This document shows, piece after piece, positions 7,918 to 15,615 of a stretch of 31,765 bases of DNA. The position numbers and the translations under genes were made by a program. Source of the DNA: Methanobacteriota archaeon (GTDB lineage Archaea > Methanobacteriota > Methanobacteria > Methanobacteriales > Methanobacteriaceae). How positions within the stretch are numbered: position 1 is the stretch's first letter; every line of letters starts with the position of its first letter. The notes below the pieces were generated by a model. The model did no database searches and was not told where the DNA came from. It was given only the letters and a program-made list of their open reading frames with translations. Location: contig JAEYSH010000116.1 in the NCBI GenBank assembly GCA_023434825.1, positions 1-31,765 on the forward strand, in the 5' to 3' direction.

Positions 7918-8910
7918 ATGACTATTTCAAACTATCCTTTTTTATATAATGCAGAATCTGGTAAAAATAACTGGTGGAGATATATCATTACCATTTTGGT
8001 AACAATAGTAACAAGTTTCACAGCTACAGTTGTTGTTGGAATCATATTAATGATATTTTTTGTAATGAATTTGGTCCAAAGTGGTAATATTGGCAGTATG
8101 GATGTCCAAACCCAGATAAATAATTTGATTTATAATCCTATTGTATTGCTATTGTTTACGTTAGTCCTTTATGTCTTCTGTTTCATCGTTTTTTATATTT
8201 GTGCACGTTTTATTCATAGAAGAAAGTTTATTTCTTTTATTAATATTGATTCAAAGATATCCTGGGTTAAAATGATAAAAGGTGCAGTTTTATGGTTCTT
8301 TATTTTAGGTGCATTCAATTTAATTGCATTTGTATTAAATCCGGGAATCTATACATTTTCATTTAATCCGTCTGCATTCGCTATTTTATTTATCATGGTT
8401 ATAATTGGTATTCCAATTCAAGCATCATTTGAGGAAATATTTTTTAGAGGATATTTAATGCAGGGAATTGGTTTATTAAGTAAAAAGCCAATTATACCTC
8501 TTTTAGTAACATCTATTATATTCGCGATTTTACATGGTGCTAATGGAACTAATTTTATTGTAAATATTTTCATCGTGATTCAAACATTAATAGTGGGATT
8601 AATGCTTGGTATCATTGCTATTGGTGAAAATAGAATAGAAACTGCCATGGGAATTCATATAGCAAATAATATGTTCGCATTTTTAATAGTAAGCTCTTCT
8701 GATGAAGTAGTCGGAGGATTACCATCTTTATTTACAACACCTCCATCAACAACTCCGGATCTTTATGTCGGGGTTATTACAACAATTATTGCAGTTATAA
8801 TAGTTTTAGCAATAATATTTTGGGGTAAAAAAGATCAATTGATGGGTATATTCCGTTTTAAAGATGCAAAAAACGAAGTTGAAAATGAAAATAATTCTTA
8901 TCAAATTTAA
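7918..8910 (+). CDS. CPBP (CAAX-type) intramembrane metalloprotease
   Basis: A polytopic membrane protein of about 330 residues with all three conserved motifs of the CPBP/Abi family: EEIFFRG (the EExxxR motif, E172, E173, R177), FAILHG (FxxxH, H206) and HIANN (HxxxN, H247, N251). These residues form the glutamate-histidine active site of Rce1-like proteases. Substrate unknown; archaeal members are not tied to prenylated CAAX proteins. The start is uncertain: ATG at 7918 lies only one base after AGGAGG (7911-7916); a TTG at 7897 is the other standard option, and an ATT at 7924 would have ideal spacing. The stop overlaps the ATG at 8910 of the next reading frame, so the two genes are coupled. 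Confidence 0.88.
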   Translation: MTISNYPFLYNAESGKNNWWRYIITILVTIVTSFTATVVVGIILMIFFVMNLVQSGNIGSMDVQTQINNLIYNPIVLLLFTLVLYVFCFIVFYICARFIHRRKFISFINIDSKISWVKMIKGAVLWFFILGAFNLIAFVLNPGIYTFSFNPSAFAILFIMVIIGIPIQASFEEIFFRGYLMQGIGLLSKKPIIPLLVTSIIFAILHGANGTNFIVNIFIVIQTLIVGLMLGIIAIGENRIETAMGIHIANNMFAFLIVSSSDEVVGGLPSLFTTPPSTTPDLYVGVITTIIAVIIVLAIIFWGKKDQLMGIFRFKDAKNEVENENNSYQI

Positions 8911-8927
8911 TGATAATGAGGTATTTC

Positions 8928-9473
8928 ATGGACATTAATGAAATTGAAATTGAGTTTAATGGGCAAATAATCACTTTTCGTGAATATAAGGCTATAATTC
9001 GTAAATTCATTGAAAAACAGGCTCATGATATTGATGAACTTCTAGAATTATGGATTGATGACAGTAAAAGGCGAAAGTTCATGGATATGCTTCAAGAAAT
9101 GCAATTGGACATTAGTTTCATAAAAGAGACTGAAGAAATGTTAAAATCAGATACATATGATGTAATGGCTAACCTGGTATTTGAAACTCCTCTTATCACT
9201 AGAAATGAGAGAGCAGAAAAATATATTAAAGAAAATATTGATGAAATAAGTCATAATGACCCTGAAATTAAGAATATTATTATTTTAGTACTGGATAAGT
9301 ATAAAAAAGGCGGAATTGAAAATATTAATCTTAGAATACTATTAAATGAGGATTTAATCAAAATAGATGCTTATAATATCTTAAAGAGTAAAATAGGTTC
9401 TGAAAATATAGCAAAATTATTTAATGACATTAAAATAGGACTTTATAAAGTTGATTTTTCTTATTGTATTTAA
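8928..9473 (+). CDS. Stand-alone homologue of type I restriction HsdR C-terminal domain
   Basis: A 181-residue soluble protein that I match by pattern to the EcoEI-type HsdR C-terminal domain: FREYKAIIRKFIEKQ near the start, WIDDSKRRKFMDMLQ, then the characteristic DTYDVMANLVFETPLITR-NERAEKYI stretch (about residues 75-100) and VLDKYKKGGIENINLRILL (121-139). In complete HsdR proteins this region contacts the methylase-specificity core after the nuclease and helicase domains; here neither those domains nor hsdM/hsdS is present. I prefer ATG 8928 because GAGGT lies 5 bases upstream; the frame is also open from ATG 8910, which overlaps the protease stop. Possible role: regulator or remnant of a restriction subunit; function unknown. 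Confidence 0.65.
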   Translation: MDINEIEIEFNGQIITFREYKAIIRKFIEKQAHDIDELLELWIDDSKRRKFMDMLQEMQLDISFIKETEEMLKSDTYDVMANLVFETPLITRNERAEKYIKENIDEISHNDPEIKNIIILVLDKYKKGGIENINLRILLNEDLIKIDAYNILKSKIGSENIAKLFNDIKIGLYKVDFSYCI

Positions 9474-9503
9474 AAAAAATAAAAAATAAAGGAAATATGC
9501 TGC

Positions 9504-12275
9504 CTAGAAAGGCAATGAAGCATAATATCCTTTAATTGCTAATACACTTCCAACCATATTACCGAATGTGTTTCTGGAACTTGTACCGTCTGCTGTGTAC
9601 CATTTACCGTTTACATATACTTGAGCCCAAACGTGACCGTATACACTACCACTTGGGAACCTGACAGTTCCGTGCACGTATTTAGCAGGAATTCCTGCTG
9701 CACGTTCAAGAGCAATTATAAGATGAGCAGTATCTACACAGTTACCTGTCCCTGCATTTAAGGCACCTACTGCACCATATTTGGTGTTATAGTAGAATGA
9801 GTAACCTAAGTTATTTCTTACCCAGTTGAAGATTGCTGCTGCTTTAGCATAGGTTGTTGTTTTCCCGCTTGTAATTTTAGCTGCAAGAGCTTTAATTTGA
9901 GCGTTGTTTACATTACAGTTTGCAGTTGCGGCAATATATTTCAGCAAACTAGAAGGTACTGGGTCACTTGCTGGCGTAGAAATTGTACTCCAAGGAGTTA
10001 CTGATACATAGCTTGGTAATCTGCTGCTTGTGTCCTCAAAGCTAAGGATTTTTGCAAACAGGAACATCATGGATTCATATTTTATTTCACCAAGTGGTGT
10101 GGATGCATGATTTGGTAGTTTACCGTTTGCATCTATGAATGCCTTGAGCCTTTTAGCAAGATCTAAATAACTTGCTTCTGTTAAATTACCACTTTTTATT
10201 GTTTCTCCAGGAGTTCCTGGCATTCCAACAGCTTTCAGTGAAATTGGCATTTTAACGCCGTCATTGATTTCAATAGTGCTTATAAGCATTAATCTAAGGA
10301 AATCTGCTGGTTTTATTTGAGTTGTACCTACTGTTACGTAACTTGGTAGTTTATGGTTTGTTTCAATGTACTTTTTTACATTTGTCGCTGCTTTTTGAAT
10401 CTGATCTAAATTGAATACTGTTAATGTTGATCCGCTGAATGTTGATTGTTTAATCTTGAATGCTGAATTCATAGAAACATAAGCTGGTAATTTACCATTA
10501 GTGTTGTAATAGCCAGCTATTTTTGCAAATGAGTAAACCAGAGATTCATAGTTTATTTTCCCCAAACTGCTTGTAGCATAACCTGGAGCTTTACTATTTG
10601 AATCAATAAATGAATTTACTCTATTTGCAAGTTCAAGATATTCTGATTTGCCAATGTTTCCAGTTGTAAATGTACTTGTAGCTTTTTGAGGTCCAGAGAC
10701 ACCCATAAGCTTTATTGGTGTGTTAATGTTGTTGTTTAACTGTACCAAATATTTTGCCATTAATTTTAGAACTTCAGGCATTGAAACCTGAGTTGTTCCA
10801 ATTGTTACGTAGTTTGGTAACTTTTTGTTTGTATCGACGTATGATTTGAGTCTTTTTGCTGCGTCACTAATTTCATTCATGGTGAAGCTAGGAGGGTTTA
10901 AAAAGTCCTGGCTTATTGTTCCATATCTAAATAGGACGTATCCTGATGCACCGTTGTTAGTCGCTGATTTAATGTCTGTATTGAGGTCACTTGCTGGTAG
11001 TTTGGTTGTATCATAGTCTGATACATATGTTTGAAGTCCTGCAATTACAGGAGTTCCGCCAGCCTGTTCAACAATATATTTTGTTGCTGAACCAATCCAT
11101 GCTGTATCTGCATTGTAATTTCCCTTATAAAGCATAGGAACAATGAAATCAAGATAAGGGGCTATTGCCTTGTAATCTTGACCATAGAGATTAGCATTTG
11201 ATGATCCTTCAGGCATGACTGCTGCTGAAACTGCCATTTTCGGTTTAATGGATTTCACTGTGTTGTAAACATCCTTAATAAAAGATGTAATGTTAGCGCT
11301 AGCTCCTTCATGCTTGTAAGCTGCGTTATCACCTACACCGGAATATCTAACATAATCAAGATGAATTCCGTCAATATTGTAATTTTTTACTATATTTGTA
11401 ATTGCATTTAATAAAAATGCACGCTGTGTAGCGTTTGCAGGGTCAACCCACTTACCATCAGCATCTTTAAAACAGGTAATCCATGCATGTATCCTTATTC
11501 CAGTATTCTGGAACTTGGATGCAACTTCACTTAACACTGTTTGATAAGTTGGAGCAGTCAGCAAATTAGTCTTTACAAATATATCTGTGATATTTGCGTT
11601 TTTGAGCTCATTTACTGAAATTTTACTTATATCTTCAGCTTTAAGCCAGATACCATTTACATCCGTGTATGTGTCTCCTGCTGCCGCTTCTGGTTCCTCT
11701 TGAGCATTAACAGGATTTTGGGCTGTAGTGGTTGTTACTGGAGTAGCTGGTTCAGTTGTAGTGTTTTGATCACTTGTAGTTGATGGTGTATTATTCACTG
11801 GATTTGCTTGAGTTTCTGTAGCTATTGTGTTGGTTTCTGGAGTTAAAGTCTGTGATTGTGAAGTTGTATTAGTTGTTGGAGTTACAGTTTGATTTTCTGT
11901 AATTGTATTCTGTGTTGTTACTGGTGTACTTTCTGTAGACTTTGTAGATGTTGTTGTAGCTGTTTTTTCAGTGTCAGTATCTGTATCTTGCACTGTATTT
12001 AGTGTAGATTTAGTTGTAGTTACTGATTTTTGATTTTCAGTCGTTTTAGTTGTGGTAGCTTTTTCTGTATTTGTTTTTTCAGCCGATTTTTGCGTTTTGG
12101 CTGATTCTTTTGAAATATTTACATCATTTACTTGAGTATTTACACTTGCTTTTTCAGTGTTGGTATTGTAAGCCTGTGTTTGTACAGTCCCTTGTTCTAC
12201 CGCGCTTGCGCTAGAAATACCGCCTAGTGATAAACTAGCGATAAGGAAGACTGCAAATAACAGTTTCTTCGTAAT
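9504..12275 (-). CDS. Secreted multidomain pseudomurein enzyme: GH-like domain, 4 PMBRs, transglutaminase/C71-like domain
   Basis: A 923-residue secreted protein. Order: signal peptide (residues 1-25, KKLLFAVFLIASLSLGG with ASA cleavage site); a Thr/Ser/Asn-rich linker to about 200; a glycoside-hydrolase-like TIM-barrel domain (about 205-460) with YNIDGIHLDYVRY at 300-311, as in GHL10/DUF4015 proteins; four pseudomurein-binding repeats (about 463-514, 538-600, 620-671, 696-759) arranged as two duplicated pairs; and a C-terminal transglutaminase-fold domain with a Cys-His-Asp triad C846 (GNCVDTAHL), H881 (YGHVWAQVYV), D896 (TADGTS), like pseudomurein endoisopeptidases of family C71. It probably binds and cuts pseudomurein. 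No ATG, GTG or TTG lies between the upstream stop (12297-12299) and codon 95; the ATT at 12273-12275, 7 bases after GGAGG, is the best start. Confidence 0.88.
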   Translation of the reverse strand: MTKKLLFAVFLIASLSLGGISSASAVEQGTVQTQAYNTNTEKASVNTQVNDVNISKESAKTQKSAEKTNTEKATTTKTTENQKSVTTTKSTLNTVQDTDTDTEKTATTTSTKSTESTPVTTQNTITENQTVTPTTNTTSQSQTLTPETNTIATETQANPVNNTPSTTSDQNTTTEPATPVTTTTAQNPVNAQEEPEAAAGDTYTDVNGIWLKAEDISKISVNELKNANITDIFVKTNLLTAPTYQTVLSEVASKFQNTGIRIHAWITCFKDADGKWVDPANATQRAFLLNAITNIVKNYNIDGIHLDYVRYSGVGDNAAYKHEGASANITSFIKDVYNTVKSIKPKMAVSAAVMPEGSSNANLYGQDYKAIAPYLDFIVPMLYKGNYNADTAWIGSATKYIVEQAGGTPVIAGLQTYVSDYDTTKLPASDLNTDIKSATNNGASGYVLFRYGTISQDFLNPPSFTMNEISDAAKRLKSYVDTNKKLPNYVTIGTTQVSMPEVLKLMAKYLVQLNNNINTPIKLMGVSGPQKATSTFTTGNIGKSEYLELANRVNSFIDSNSKAPGYATSSLGKINYESLVYSFAKIAGYYNTNGKLPAYVSMNSAFKIKQSTFSGSTLTVFNLDQIQKAATNVKKYIETNHKLPSYVTVGTTQIKPADFLRLMLISTIEINDGVKMPISLKAVGMPGTPGETIKSGNLTEASYLDLAKRLKAFIDANGKLPNHASTPLGEIKYESMMFLFAKILSFEDTSSRLPSYVSVTPWSTISTPASDPVPSSLLKYIAATANCNVNNAQIKALAAKITSGKTTTYAKAAAIFNWVRNNLGYSFYYNTKYGAVGALNAGTGNCVDTAHLIIALERAAGIPAKYVHGTVRFPSGSVYGHVWAQVYVNGKWYTADGTSSRNTFGNMVGSVLAIKGYYASLPF

Positions 12276-12775
12276 TATACCGCCTCCGATCCCCGATCAT
12301 AAAAATAACCATTTTGATTATTTTTCTGGGTACCCTTAATTTAGCAATATTGCATATAAATCTTTCGGAAAAAAATAATTAAAATAACCATTTTAAACAC
12401 CTTAATTTAAAATTAAAGGTTTTATACGGCTTATTTAAAATACAGTTTTCGATGTTGTTATGACTAATTAATCTTATAATGTTATGGCTTATCTGATCTG
12501 AAATGAGGTAGAGAAATAAACATAAAAAGATGAATTAAAAATAAAAAATGAACTTTAATAGAGAACTGAATTTAATGGGAAAATGAAATGCAAAATTGTG
12601 TTAATATCTGCTTATTTAATGTATAGGCGAATATATGAACTTTTTATTTTATTAATTAAAATTATTCTCATTTAAATTATAAAATGAATCAAGATATTTA
12701 TATCATATCAATAAAATAATAAAATATAAAATATTTTTCTACTTGAATTTAATTTTATAATTTATGGGTGAAATT
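12276..12775. promoter_or_regulatory. Divergent control region of the pseudomurein enzyme and aminotransferase genes
   Basis: About 500 AT-rich bases with no gene. For the leftward gene: ribosome site GGAGG at 12283-12287; a palindrome GGGTACCC at 12328-12335 near the expected transcription start; a TATA-like ATTTATATG (12353-12361, minus strand); and a 14-base direct repeat AAAATAACCATTTT at 12302-12315 and 12381-12394, one copy on each side of the promoter. For the rightward gene: TATA-like runs around 12715-12735 and the ribosome site GGGTGA at 12766-12771, 4 bases before the chosen ATG. Confidence 0.5.
12302..12394. repeat. 14-base direct repeat flanking the pseudomurein enzyme promoter
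   Basis: AAAATAACCATTTT occurs identically at 12302-12315 and 12381-12394, 79 bases apart start to start. Each copy is itself partly palindromic (AAAAT...ATTTT). The copies bracket the TATA-like element and probable start site of the leftward cell-wall enzyme gene, which suggests binding sites for a regulator. I did not see further copies in the window. Confidence 0.6.
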
Positions 12776-13876
12776 ATGATACCAATTGCCAAGCCTTTTA
12801 TCGGTGATGAAGAAATAAAGGAAGTTGAATCTGTTTTAAGATCTGGATTTATAGCTCAGGGGCCAAAAGTGGCTGAATTTGAAGAAAAATTTGCAAATTA
12901 TATTGGAACTCGTTATGCTATTGCTACAAGCTCTGGAACTACTGCTTTGCATGTTGCTCTTCTTTGTGCAGGAATCGGTAAGGATGATGAAGTAATCACA
13001 ACTCCTTTTTCATTTGCTGCAACTGCAAATAGTATCCTGTATACTGGTGCAAAACCGGTTTTTGTAGATATTGATCCAAAAACGTATAATATAAATCCTG
13101 AATTAATTGAAGAAGCAATTACAGATAAAACAAAAGCAATAATGCCGGTCCATCTTTATGGTCAACCAGCAGATATGAGTAAAATTAATAAAATAGCTGA
13201 AAAACATGGATTAAAAGTCATTGAAGATGCAGCACAGGCTCATGGTGCAGTTTATAATAATATAAATGTGGGTTTATGGGGAGATATGGCATGCTTTAGT
13301 TTCTATCCTACAAAAAACATTACAACCAGTGAAGGAGGAATAATTACCACTAATAGTAATGATTTTGATCATGATGCGCGTGCTTTAAGAGCACATGGCG
13401 AAAGTGAAAGATATGAGCATGTTATTTTAGGTTACAATTTTAGAATGACTGATATTGCAGCAGCAATAGGAGTAGTTCAACTAAAAAGGCTCGATGGATT
13501 CAATGAAAAAAGAATTGAAAATGCAGAATATCTTAGTGAACATATAAAATATATAGACGGCATTGAACCACCATTTGTAATGGAAAATGTGAAGCATGTA
13601 TTTCATCAGTACACAATTAGGGTTTCTAATGGTAAAAGAGATGATCTTAAAGAATTTTTGAATAATGAAGGTATTGGAACTGGAATACATTATCCAAGGG
13701 CTATATATAAACAAAAACTTTATGAAGATTTAGGAATCACTGGGGATTGCCCTGAGGCTGAAAAAGCTGCTGAAGAAGTTCTTTCGATTCCAGTAAACCC
13801 TGCATTAAGTGCTGAAGATCTTGGAAAAATAGTTTCAGTCCTTGAAGATGCTTCTGATAAGTTTTTAGGTAATTAA
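12776..13876 (+). CDS. DegT/DnrJ/EryC1/StrS family PLP-dependent sugar aminotransferase
   Basis: A 366-residue aminotransferase of the family that adds an amino group to keto-sugar nucleotides for polysaccharides and glycans. Visible: the MIPIAKPFIGDEE start typical of the family; ATSSGTTALHVAL (PLP phosphate binding); TTPFSFAATANSI; PVHLYGQPADM; EDAAQAHGA (the aspartate that pairs with the PLP nitrogen); the Schiff-base lysine in SFYPTKNITTSEGG; GYNFRMTDIAAAIG; and GIHYPRAIY near the end. Length is normal. I start at ATG 12776 because GGGTGA precedes it by 4 bases; the ATG at 12764 overlaps that site. No sugar dehydratase or glycosyltransferase is adjacent, so the sugar is unknown; supply of amino sugars for envelope glycans is plausible next to a cell-wall enzyme. 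Confidence 0.93.
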   Translation: MIPIAKPFIGDEEIKEVESVLRSGFIAQGPKVAEFEEKFANYIGTRYAIATSSGTTALHVALLCAGIGKDDEVITTPFSFAATANSILYTGAKPVFVDIDPKTYNINPELIEEAITDKTKAIMPVHLYGQPADMSKINKIAEKHGLKVIEDAAQAHGAVYNNINVGLWGDMACFSFYPTKNITTSEGGIITTNSNDFDHDARALRAHGESERYEHVILGYNFRMTDIAAAIGVVQLKRLDGFNEKRIENAEYLSEHIKYIDGIEPPFVMENVKHVFHQYTIRVSNGKRDDLKEFLNNEGIGTGIHYPRAIYKQKLYEDLGITGDCPEAEKAAEEVLSIPVNPALSAEDLGKIVSVLEDASDKFLGN

Positions 13877-13952
13877 ATAATCTATTTTTAATTCTTATTT
13901 ATTTTTACTATTTATTTTTAATTTGAATCAATTAAGAATATTCTTTTTTTAT

Positions 13953-13982
13953 TATAATACTTTTTAATAAAAAAGTATTATA
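13953..13982. promoter_or_regulatory. 13-base-pair palindrome overlapping the TM-helix protein promoter
   Basis: Perfect inverted repeat: left arm TATAATACTTTTT (13953-13965), a 4-base loop AATA, right arm AAAAAGTATTATA (13970-13982). The right arm runs into TATTATATATTTATA, the probable TATA box of the gene starting at 14038. It may be an operator; equally it may serve as a terminator for the aminotransferase gene ending 77 bases upstream, since T-rich runs precede it. Confidence 0.5.
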
Positions 13983-14037
13983 TATTTATAGAACGAGGTT
14001 CATATATTAAAGTAATAAAAAAACGGAGGTAAGTATT

Positions 14038-14907
14038 ATGGTTGATTATAATGTGATAATTGTAGAACCTATTACAAACTCTTTGAATCAGGTATTAACG
14101 TATATACCGGTTATAATTGCGGCCCTTATACTTCTATTGATTGGATGGATTATAGGGCGTGTTGCTGGGAGTATTGCTCGCAGATTATTTGAAAAAGCCA
14201 ATATTGATAGGGCTATTAGCAAAACTGGTGCAGGAGAAGCTTTATCTGGATCAGGTATGACATTTTCGAGTTTATTTAGTGCTGTTGTAAAATGGTTTAT
14301 ATACCTGATTTTTATAATGGCTGCAGTAAGTGTTTTAAACATACCAGTATTTTCTAACTTTATAAATGAGATTGTATTATATATTCCTAATTTAATTGCG
14401 GGTATTCTGATACTTGTAGTTGGTTTGATAGGAATAAACTACATTATGGAATGGATGAAAGGATTACTTCAAAAACAGAAGGTAGCATTCGCTAATATAA
14501 TCACTACTGGATTACAAGCACTTCTTTCACTAGTTGTAATAGTAATTGCGCTTGATCAGTTACAAATTGATACTCAAATTATCTATACTTTCTTAGTACC
14601 ATTAGCATGGGGTGTTGCTGCAGGTATAGCAGTAGCTATGGGTGTTGCAGTCGGAGTAGGTGGTATAGATATAGTTAGAGACTATCTAAGAAAAGCTGCA
14701 AAAACTGGAGAAAGTAAAGCTGGTGAAGTCGCCCAGAAAGCAAAAGAAGCTGAAAGCAAAGCTGGTGGAGGTAATGAAGGAGAAGGAGAAGAATTCCGTG
14801 AACCTGGAGAAGGAATGGGCGGAGTAGAAGGTAGAGTTAGAGGTGAAATGGAAAGGGATGAAAGAAAAGGTAGAGAAGGGCCTGAGGGTAAATTTAAAAG
14901 AATTTAA
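14038..14907 (+). CDS. MscS-related conserved-TM-helix membrane protein
   Basis: A 289-residue membrane protein with helices in the pattern of the conserved TM helix repeat of the mechanosensitive channel superfamily: IPVIIAALILLLIGWIIGR (about 23-41), a second membrane helix near 82-101, a second copy of the repeat at IPNLIAGILILVVGLIGI (about 115-132), then helices at about 151-170 and 180-206. The soluble MscS beta domain is absent. Instead there is a highly charged Glu/Gly/Arg/Lys tail (about residues 220-289, with EGEGEEFREPGEG and repeated GxE/GxR motifs), probably disordered and cytoplasmic. GGAGGT about 8 bases upstream fixes the start. Role likely in osmotic or membrane-tension response; channel activity is unproven for such short forms. 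Confidence 0.82.
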   Translation: MVDYNVIIVEPITNSLNQVLTYIPVIIAALILLLIGWIIGRVAGSIARRLFEKANIDRAISKTGAGEALSGSGMTFSSLFSAVVKWFIYLIFIMAAVSVLNIPVFSNFINEIVLYIPNLIAGILILVVGLIGINYIMEWMKGLLQKQKVAFANIITTGLQALLSLVVIVIALDQLQIDTQIIYTFLVPLAWGVAAGIAVAMGVAVGVGGIDIVRDYLRKAAKTGESKAGEVAQKAKEAESKAGGGNEGEGEEFREPGEGMGGVEGRVRGEMERDERKGREGPEGKFKRI

Positions 14908-14918
14908 TTTCTTATTAC

Positions 14919-14940
14919 ATTTTATTTTATTTTTTTTATA
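14919..14940 (+). terminator. T-rich terminator after the TM-helix protein gene
   Basis: Starting about 12 bases after the stop at 14907, the plus strand reads a run made almost only of T with a few A, ending in eight consecutive T bases. Oligo-T tracts are the usual archaeal termination signal. No strong hairpin accompanies it. Confidence 0.4.
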
Positions 14941-15103
14941 GTTTAAAATAGTAACATCTTGTAATAAATCATCCGAAAATTTGAAAAAAGGTTAAAAATA
15001 AATTTTTCCATTGTACTTAACTATCTGGAAACATGGATTATGTAGTTTGGATATGGTTTATTAACTAAATAATCGTAAATGGCATTTTTTAGTTGAAAAT
15101 CCA

Positions 15104-15403
15104 TTAGAGTTTTTCTTCAACAGATTTTACTTTATCTTGCATTGTTTTTTCAACATCACGTCTATCGTCAATTTTTACATGAGTTGAAACACGCATAGCA
15201 CCTTCATTGAAAATAGCTTCATGGACAGCTTTAACAGCATCAAATAGTTTTTCAGCGTCATCTGTTTCAATTAGAGTACCTACACCATTTATTTGATATT
15301 TAATTCCCATTTTATCTAAAGTGGACACTGCAACGGCTACATATTTACTTAAGCTAGTGTCACCTGTTCCAATAGGAATTACAGTAAGTTCTGCAGTTAT
15401 CAT
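15104..15403 (-). CDS. MTH1187-family thiamine-binding protein
   Basis: A 99-residue protein of the MTH1187/YkoF-like family (thiamine-binding domain, formerly DUF77). The start MITAELTVIPIGTGDTSLSKYVA and the core YQINGVGTLIETD followed by FDAVKAVHEAIF and MRVSTHVKIDDRRD are characteristic of the family; MTH1187 of Methanothermobacter is its structural prototype, a ferredoxin-like fold that forms tetramers. Family members bind thiamine or related pyrimidines and are thought to be carriers or sensors in thiamine metabolism. No thiamine synthesis gene is next to it. The gene is divergent from the tRNA thiolase gene, with about 210 AT-rich bases between them holding both promoters. The ATG at 15403 is the natural start. 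Confidence 0.9.
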   Translation of the reverse strand: MITAELTVIPIGTGDTSLSKYVAVAVSTLDKMGIKYQINGVGTLIETDDAEKLFDAVKAVHEAIFNEGAMRVSTHVKIDDRRDVEKTMQDKVKSVEEKL

Positions 15404-15615
15404 AATAATTAATTTGTATGAAATAATATAAAATATTAATTCATAAAATTAGAATAATTTAATATAACCTTTTCTTTGAATTTTAAAGGCCATTAATGAC
15501 TTATAATTTTAAATTAAGATTAATAAAATACATAATCTCATTTTAAGTTGAATATTTAAAAGAAAGTATTAAATAGCATAAATTATTTTTAAACATTCTG
15601 CAATAATTTTGATTA

